From Flavobacterium magnum (lineage in GTDB: Bacteria > Bacteroidota > Bacteroidia > Flavobacteriales > Flavobacteriaceae), in the NCBI RefSeq assembly GCF_003055625.1, contig NZ_CP028811.1, positions 1,674,001 to 1,738,000 on the forward strand: a DNA stretch of 64,000 nt. Reading direction: 5' to 3'. Both the position numbers and the translations under genes were made by a program. The notes beneath the pieces are model-generated. The model saw only the letters and a list, made by a program, of their open reading frames with translations, was not told the origin of the DNA and did no database searches. Positions 59,201-64,000 of this stretch are shown here, piece after piece. Within the stretch, counting starts at the first letter, position 1. Every line of letters begins with the position of its first letter.

Positions 59201-60687
59201 GCGCTTTCTTTCTGGACGTATTCAGCAATCACTGCAAAGAAATTGTCCGGTTCAAATGGTTTGGTAATGACTTCGTTCATCCCATAAGATAAGAGCATCT
59301 CACGGTTTTCAAGCAACGAAATGGCCGTGAGCGCAACGATAGGCGTCGTGGAGTCAAAAAGCCTGATTTGCTGCGTGGCAATGGTGCCGTTAATCCCGGG
59401 CAGGTGTACGTCCATCAGGATCAGGTCGTAACGGTTTTCTTTCACAATCGCCACCGCATCCTCGCCGGTTTCCACGATGTCGCAGTACATCTGTTTTTTC
59501 TCAAGCAGCCTTTTGGTAATCATCTGGTTGATCTTGTTGTCCTCAACGAGCAGGATTTTTTTGGAAATAAGATCATTGTCATTGAAATGCGGGCTGCGAA
59601 TGGGTTGCCTGACACCTTCCCTGAATTCGAGCGTAAAAGAGAAGACTGTGCCCTGGCCGATTTTACTGGAAAGGTTGATATTGCCGCCTAAAATGATAAT
59701 CAGTCGCCTTACAATCGCGAGCCCTAATCCTGTCCCCCCGTATTTGCGTTTGATTTCAATAGACCCTTGCGAAAAACTTTCAAAAACGCTTTCCTGCTTA
59801 TCTATAGGTATTCCGATGCCGGTATCGGACACTTCGAAATACACCGTCGACTTTTTGTTTTCGGATTTCAGTAATTTCACCAGGACCATGATTTTACCCT
59901 TTTGTGTAAATTTTATGGCGTTGTTGACCAGGTTGATGAAGATCTGGGATAGTTTCGTGGGGTCGCCTATGAGCATTTCCGGAAGGTCGGGATCGATTTC
60001 CAGCAGGAACTCATTCTGGTTCTGCGCTGCCTGTTCCTTCATCGAATGATGGATGCCCGTGAACAGTGCGCGCACGTCAAAGTCGATTTTTTCCACTTCA
60101 ATGCTCCTGGACTCGATGCGGTTGATTTCAAGGATCTCATTGATGTAATTCAGCAGGTAATTTCCTGAAAATTGCAGGGATTTGAGGTAATCAACCTGCG
60201 TAGGTTTGGGATCTTCCTCCATCAGCAGGTGCGTGATCCCGGTAATCGCGTTCAACGGCGTACGCAGCTCATGGCTAACCGTGGAGAGAAATTCAGACCG
60301 CGCGGTTGACGCACGCTCCGCTTTTTCCTTGGCCAGCAGCAATTCGCTGTTTTTTTCCTGTAGCAGCGCATTGGTCTGCTTGCGTATGTTGTTATTGCGG
60401 TAGAGTGACAGACTCAGTAATGACAGGATTGAAATCAGTGCAAGGCTGAGGATGCTGACGACTTTTGAAAATTTGTTTTCGGTAGTCAGGGCCGCGTGTT
60501 TTGAAACTTCCTCAGGTTTGAGGCTGCTTTGGTTTGATGTGGATGACGGGATCGGATTTGCGGATAAGGAACAGAAAGCTTTTGGGATTGATAAGGAAAT
60601 GGACGGGCCCGTTTGTATCCCGGTCGCCGCAGAAATATCAGAATTACCGCACGAAATTAAAAGTAAGAAAACGATTATTAACCTCAT
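59197..60687 (-). CDS. membrane hybrid histidine kinase with receiver domain
   Basis: A 496-residue sensor kinase. The N-terminus MRLIIVFLLLISCGN looks like a lipoprotein signal (Cys13), followed by about 60 periplasmic residues of low complexity and a membrane helix about 75-96. Then HisKA with His139 in FLSTVSHELRTPLN, HATPase (INLVNNAIKFT, SDTGIGIP, GGTGLGLAIVRR) and a receiver with Asp426 in LILMDVHLP. It lacks the usual large sensor or TPR domain, so the sensing segment is very short. The phosphate may pass to an Hpt or regulator elsewhere. Confidence 0.92.
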   Translation of the reverse strand: MRLIIVFLLLISCGNSDISAATGIQTGPSISLSIPKAFCSLSANPIPSSTSNQSSLKPEEVSKHAALTTENKFSKVVSILSLALISILSLLSLSLYRNNNIRKQTNALLQEKNSELLLAKEKAERASTARSEFLSTVSHELRTPLNAITGITHLLMEEDPKPTQVDYLKSLQFSGNYLLNYINEILEINRIESRSIEVEKIDFDVRALFTGIHHSMKEQAAQNQNEFLLEIDPDLPEMLIGDPTKLSQIFINLVNNAIKFTQKGKIMVLVKLLKSENKKSTVYFEVSDTGIGIPIDKQESVFESFSQGSIEIKRKYGGTGLGLAIVRRLIIILGGNINLSSKIGQGTVFSFTLEFREGVRQPIRSPHFNDNDLISKKILLVEDNKINQMITKRLLEKKQMYCDIVETGEDAVAIVKENRYDLILMDVHLPGINGTIATQQIRLFDSTTPIVALTAISLLENREMLLSYGMNEVITKPFEPDNFFAVIAEYVQKESA

Positions 60688-60720
60688 TGCATAGTCCTGA
60701 TTAGCCGCAATAAATATAAT

Positions 60721-61719
60721 TTATTTCTGAAACAAAATCCTAATTAAATCGATTATTCTTGACGAATACCCGATCTCATTGTCGTACCAGCCAACGACTT
60801 TAACCATTTTGTCAATGACCGATGTCAGCTGTGCGTCGAATAGGCACGAATTGCGATTTCCGATGATGTCGACCGAGACGATCGGGTCTTCGGTGTAGGC
60901 GAGGATGCCCTTGAGCTCCCCACAGGAGGCGTTCAGGAAGGCGTGGTTGATTTCTTCAATACTGACTTCGCGTTTCACATAGCAGGTGATGTCCGTCAGT
61001 GAGCCGTCAGGGACCGGGACGCGGATGCCGCTTCCCCCGATTTTGCCCTCAAATTCCGGGAAAATCTTGGTGAGCGCCTTAGCCGCCCCTGTAGTGGTAG
61101 GTACTATGGATTGCGATGCGCCGCGCGCCCTGCGTAGGTCTTTGTGCGGTTGATCATGCAAACTTTGGTCTGTAGTATACGAATGCACCGTCGTGATATA
61201 AGCCTGTTCGATACCACATAAGTCGCTGATGACCTTGAGCATCGGTGCGGCGTTGTTCGTGGTACAGCTTGCGTTCGACACGATGGTTTCCGTGCCGTCA
61301 AGAATGTGCTCATTTACGCCCAATACGACAGTTTTGATGTTGTCGACTTCGGACGGTGCGGACAGGATCACCTTTTTGGCACCGGCCAGGATGTGCGCGT
61401 TGATTTCGTCGAAAGTCTTGTACTTACCGGTCGATTCGATCACTACATCGACGGCGACTGACCCCCAGTCGAGATTTGAAATGTCGCGTTCGTGGAAAAA
61501 ACGGTAAGCTTTGCCGTTTACTGTAATGGCATCGGTATCAAAAGTGCAGTCGTAAGGGAGTATGCCATGTATGCTGTCGTACTTGATGAGATGCGACATC
61601 GTCCTGTTATCGGCAATGTCGTTGATGGCAACCACCTCAATTTCCGGATGATCAATCAGTAACCTGAAAAGATTGCGGCCGATGCGCCCAAAGCCGTTGA
61701 TGGCGATTTTTGTTTTCAA
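60721..61719 (-). CDS. gapA: glyceraldehyde-3-phosphate dehydrogenase, type I
   Basis: Oxidises glyceraldehyde-3-phosphate in glycolysis. 332 residues. NAD-binding start INGFGRIGRNLFR, catalytic Cys152 in SNASCTTNN, and WYDNEIGYS near the C-terminus. The start codon is TTG at 61719: the next codons give MKTKIAINGFGR, and no ATG occurs between it and an in-frame stop at 61734-61732. The leader is made of tandem CAGGG repeats. It lies 69 nt downstream of lipA on the same strand. Confidence 0.95.
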   Translation of the reverse strand: MKTKIAINGFGRIGRNLFRLLIDHPEIEVVAINDIADNRTMSHLIKYDSIHGILPYDCTFDTDAITVNGKAYRFFHERDISNLDWGSVAVDVVIESTGKYKTFDEINAHILAGAKKVILSAPSEVDNIKTVVLGVNEHILDGTETIVSNASCTTNNAAPMLKVISDLCGIEQAYITTVHSYTTDQSLHDQPHKDLRRARGASQSIVPTTTGAAKALTKIFPEFEGKIGGSGIRVPVPDGSLTDITCYVKREVSIEEINHAFLNASCGELKGILAYTEDPIVSVDIIGNRNSCLFDAQLTSVIDKMVKVVGWYDNEIGYSSRIIDLIRILFQK

Positions 61720-61723
61720 TTGG

Positions 61724-61775
61724 TCCAGGGTTCAGGGTTCAGGGTCCAGGGTGTAAGGCTGCGTCTCACACCCTG
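61724..61775. repeat. tandem CAGGGTT-type repeats and hairpin before gapA
   Basis: Four tandem 7-mers (CCAGGGT, TCAGGGT, TCAGGGT, CCAGGGT) at 61725-61752, and CAGGGTGT (61747-61754) pairing with ACACCCTG (61768-61775). It fills the space between lipA and gapA and appears related to the TCAGGGTGCA hairpin at 52538. Confidence 0.7.
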
Positions 61776-61788
61776 TAACGTGTACCGG

Positions 61789-62658
61789 TTAAAGAATATG
61801 CTTTTGGGCATGATAACTCGAGCGCACCAAAGCCCCGCTTTCCACGTGTCGAAATCCCATTTCCCTGCCGATTTCTTCATATTTCTTAAACTGTTCGGGC
61901 GTGATGAACTCCTTCACGGGCAGGTGCTTTTTCGAAGGCTGGAGGTATTGCCCGATGGTCACAATATCGACATGGGCATTGCGCAGGTCCTGCATTGTCT
62001 GTATGACTTCTTCCTCAGTTTCACCCAGCCCGAGCATAATTCCTGATTTGGTCCGGTTAATCCCTTTCTCTTTCAGGTACCTCAATACTTCAAGGCTGCG
62101 GTCATATTTTGCCTGAATGCGCACTTCGCGTGTCAGTCGGCGCACGGTCTCCATATTGTGTGATACCACTTCCGGATTGGCTTCTACGATGCGGTCTATA
62201 TTTCTTTCGATGCCCTGAAAATCCGGAATCAGTGTTTCGAGTGTCGTTTCGGGATTCATCCTGCGTATGGCCTTAACGGTCTCAATCCAGATGATTGACC
62301 CACCATCTTTAAGGTCGTCGCGGTCGACACTTGTGACGACGGCATGCTTGATTTTCATGATCTTGATTGAACGGGCTACTTTCTCGGGCTCATCCCAGTC
62401 GACCGTCTCAGGCCGGCCGGTTTTTACGCCGCAGAATCCGCAGGAACGCGTGCACACATTGCCAAGAATCATGAAGGTCGCGGTGCCTTCGCCCCAGCAT
62501 TCGCCCATATTAGGACAGCTTCCTGAGGTGCAGATGGTGTTGAGTTTATATTTGTCGACCAATCCGCGCAGTTCAGTATATTTCTGGCCGATGGGCAGCT
62601 TTACCTTAAGCCATTTGGGCTTGCCTACAGGAAGTGCATTGTCTAAAACAGTTTCCAT
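61789..62658 (-). CDS. lipA: lipoyl synthase
   Basis: Radical-SAM enzyme that inserts two sulfurs into octanoyl groups on lipoyl domains. 289 residues. Auxiliary cluster [12 protein letters not shown], radical-SAM cluster [10 protein letters not shown] and the closing [10 protein letters not shown] with its conserved Ser for cluster ligation. The ATG at 62658 (METVLDN) is chosen; the longer frame starts inside the -7 box. Likely upstream partner of gapA on one transcript. Confidence 0.96.
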   Translation of the reverse strand: METVLDNALPVGKPKWLKVKLPIGQKYTELRGLVDKYKLNTICTSGSCPNMGECWGEGTATFMILGNVCTRSCGFCGVKTGRPETVDWDEPEKVARSIKIMKIKHAVVTSVDRDDLKDGGSIIWIETVKAIRRMNPETTLETLIPDFQGIERNIDRIVEANPEVVSHNMETVRRLTREVRIQAKYDRSLEVLRYLKEKGINRTKSGIMLGLGETEEEVIQTMQDLRNAHVDIVTIGQYLQPSKKHLPVKEFITPEQFKKYEEIGREMGFRHVESGALVRSSYHAQKHIL

Positions 62659-62679
62659 AGCGTGTTTTTTTATCGGGTA

Positions 62680-62687
62680 CAAAGATA
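62680..62687 (-). promoter_or_regulatory. -7 promoter box of lipA
   Basis: The minus strand reads TATCTTTG, an exact TAnnTTTG match, 21 nt before the ATG at 62658. Confidence 0.55.
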
Positions 62688-62736
62688 AGCAATCCTATCC
62701 AGTTTATACGATGCGTTTGCAGCTGTGGCAAACAGC

Positions 62737-63141
62737 TTAATTGGCCGTGTGCCGAAGCAGGTAAGTCTTGTCGAGGTCAGGTCGGTAAAGTGTCATGGTA
62801 CCGTCCATTATCGTTGCTGTAAAATATAGGGTGTTGTCACCCGAATGCCTGCATTCATATGCATTGGGGCCGGTTTCAGACCATTCATAAGTGTTTTCCG
62901 TCACGATATCGCACGGAACTTCACTCGCCAGAGATTCATTGTAAAAATAGTCCGCGCCGAACGCGAGCCTTATATTGTTCTCACAAATGTCCATTGCCGT
63001 GCCCGGCGTTGTCGACTGATTGCCATCGAAAGCCGCGGTGTTTTTCCAGATGCCGAGTACCGAGTCGTCGGCCTTTTCATTTTCCGATGAGCAGGCGCAA
63101 AGCGAAAGGATGGCGAGGGGTAACAGGAATTTTAGTTTCAT
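62737..63141 (-). CDS. small lipocalin-like lipoprotein
   Basis: A 134-residue lipoprotein, lipobox LCACS (Cys17). The mature part starts SVLGIWKNTAAFDG and has CENNIRLAF, ENTYEWSETGP and a closing TMTLYRPDLDKTYLLR, in the style of lipocalin-like beta-barrel lipoproteins of Bacteroidota. Three further cysteines may form disulfides. Function unknown. No clear terminator or promoter seen. Confidence 0.75.
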   Translation of the reverse strand: MKLKFLLPLAILSLCACSSENEKADDSVLGIWKNTAAFDGNQSTTPGTAMDICENNIRLAFGADYFYNESLASEVPCDIVTENTYEWSETGPNAYECRHSGDNTLYFTATIMDGTMTLYRPDLDKTYLLRHTAN

Positions 63142-63191
63142 AAACGGGAAGGGTTTGTTTTGTTGTAAAGGGATTTTGTCAGCGTCAGTAT

Positions 63192-63623
63192 TTATGGTGC
63201 TTGCAGGAAAGTATCAAGCGATGCAGTGAAATGGCTCCAACCCAATATGAAATTGTCCTTTGAAAGTGCAGGAAAACGTGACGGTTCGAAACTATCGAGC
63301 CCGGTGTGGGTCAGGATCAGTTTTGTTCTGCCATTTTCGGGGAACAGTTCAAAGGAGAGGATTGAGTTGCCCGGAAATCCGCCATAGCGCCACTCGTAAG
63401 CTATTTTGTGTAATGCCACGGCTTCGGTCACTTTCCAGATGTGAATAAAATCGTTGCCATCGTGTTGCACGTTGAATTCGGTTTGAAAACCTTTTTCCGG
63501 GCGGAACTCCTCGAGCTGCGGAAAATACCATTGCCTCATTTTGGCAACGTCCGTCAGGGCGCTCCAGACCGTTTCTGCGGAAGCGCTGTAAGTATGTGTG
63601 ATGCTTAGTTTGTCATTCTCCAT
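63192..63623 (-). CDS. SRPBCC/AHSA1-like protein
   Basis: A 143-residue START-fold protein of the Aha1-like (AHSA1) family: ITHTYSASAETVWSALTDVAKMRQWYFP at the start, a central EFRPEKGFQTEF strand and a C-terminal helix with ALSKDNFILGWSHFTASLDTFL. Hydrophobic-ligand binding is likely; ligand unknown. The ATG at 63623 (MENDKLS) is chosen, since the frame further up begins with TTG. Divergent from the Kir-type channel gene, with a -7 box between them. Confidence 0.88.
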   Translation of the reverse strand: MENDKLSITHTYSASAETVWSALTDVAKMRQWYFPQLEEFRPEKGFQTEFNVQHDGNDFIHIWKVTEAVALHKIAYEWRYGGFPGNSILSFELFPENGRTKLILTHTGLDSFEPSRFPALSKDNFILGWSHFTASLDTFLQAP

Positions 63624-63676
63624 ATTCAACGGTTTGGTTTGAGGGTCCGATAAAAGTAAATATTTTTTAGCTTTAC

Positions 63677-63684
63677 CAAAAATA
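63677..63684 (-). promoter_or_regulatory. -7 promoter box of the SRPBCC gene
   Basis: The minus strand reads TATTTTTG, a TAnnTTTG match, 53 nt before the ATG at 63623 and 5 nt from the divergent Kir start codon. Confidence 0.4.
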
Positions 63685-63689
63685 AACCA

Positions 63690-64000
63690 ATGTCTTTACT
63701 CAGCAAAATCAATTCTAAAGCTACTGCCGATGCCAATACCGGGTTTGGCACCAATCCGGGCAGTTACGGCGGTCGCTTCATAAATAAAGACGGCACGGCC
63801 AACATCAGCAAGCGCGGCATGACTGTTTTTTCACGCATCAGCTGGTACCATACTATGATCAGCATGCCGCGGTGGCGTTTTATGGCTATACTTTTCACTT
63901 TTTATATTTTGGTGAATTTCCTGTTCGCCTGCATTTACTATTCTATTGGGGTGGAGTACCTCGATGGGATTGAAACGACCGGCAGCGAAATCGTGAAGTT
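63690..64000 (+). CDS. inward-rectifier K+ channel (KirBac-like), 3' end outside window
   Basis: The first 103 residues of a bacterial Kir channel. N-terminal cytoplasmic segment with NTGFGTNPGSYGGRFIN, the slide-helix region SWYHTMISMPRW and the start of the first membrane helix (FMAILFTFYILVNFLFACIY). The pore with its GYG filter and the cytoplasmic beta domain lie past the window edge. The start is the ATG at 63690. The N-terminal GG-R-x-x-N pattern and W-x-x-x-x-S-M-P are typical of the family. Confidence 0.88.
   Translation, partial: MSLLSKINSKATADANTGFGTNPGSYGGRFINKDGTANISKRGMTVFSRISWYHTMISMPRWRFMAILFTFYILVNFLFACIYYSIGVEYLDGIETTGSEIVK

Overview
The window looks like ordinary chromosome of a Flavobacteriaceae member (Flavobacterium-like, phylum Bacteroidota). 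The evidence is: Bacteroidota-type promoters (-7 box TAnnTTTG, with a -33 TTTG where both boxes are visible) and no strong Shine-Dalgarno sequences; TonB receptors with carboxypeptidase-like or STN N-terminal domains; DUF4249 and DUF4369 lipoproteins; two proteins with type IX secretion sorting domains; an ECF sigma/FecR/TonB triad; and housekeeping genes (argS, ffh, folD, htpG, gapA, lipA, lpxK, fabH). I see no prophage, complete insertion sequence, CRISPR array or rRNA operon.

Layout. 1-9.6 kb: the 3' part of manA, a small conserved protein, tRNA-Thr(UGU), lipoprotein and M61 peptidase genes, a DUF2089/membrane protein/hydrolase operon, a membrane hydroxylase, and an EamA-DoxX-AlkB operon. 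9.6-16.6 kb: a CheY-like regulator, the fluoride channel crcB, DUF2809, a PAS histidine kinase, MscS, a possible glycosyltransferase N-terminal fragment, a DinB/VOC pair and a GlxA-type regulator. 16.6-24.5 kb: a TonB receptor/DUF4249 pair with operator-like repeats upstream, a NarL-type regulator, htpG, and a lipoprotein/OmpA pair. 24.6-30.4 kb: a TetR/ABC1-kinase pair behind a perfect palindrome, an ABC ATPase without an adjacent permease, a secreted beta-propeller-like protein and fabH. 30.5-39 kb: an outer-membrane barrel protein and a giant secreted repeat protein of about 1960 residues. 39-45.5 kb: argS followed by two SGNH-hydrolase-like proteins (one with an embedded LysM) and an MBOAT acyltransferase, together a likely cell-surface O-acylation cassette. 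45.7-51 kb: a sigma/FecR/TonB signalling operon next to a divergent LamG lipoprotein. 51-64 kb: ffh, folD, an rRNA pseudouridine synthase, hydrolase, a coiled-coil/Nif3 pair, lpxK-PNP, a hybrid kinase, gapA, lipA, small proteins and the start of a Kir-type K+ channel.

The most interesting observations are these. (1) The TonB receptor behind fecR has its ATG out of frame across a run of nine A; one inserted base restores a complete signal peptide, so this is either slippage-based control or a sequence error. (2) Two copies about 19 kb apart of an intergenic element of about 150 bp carry a tiny reading frame with conserved residues, intact in one copy and stopped in the other. (3) Two copies of a second, hairpin-forming intergenic element have unrelated inner stems. 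(4) The SGNH/SGNH-LysM/MBOAT cassette. (5) Palindromic operators in front of the TetR/ABC1 pair and the TonB/DUF4249 pair. (6) A zinc-ribbon family protein that has lost all four cysteines.

All functional calls are by eye from sequence motifs; no database search was run.
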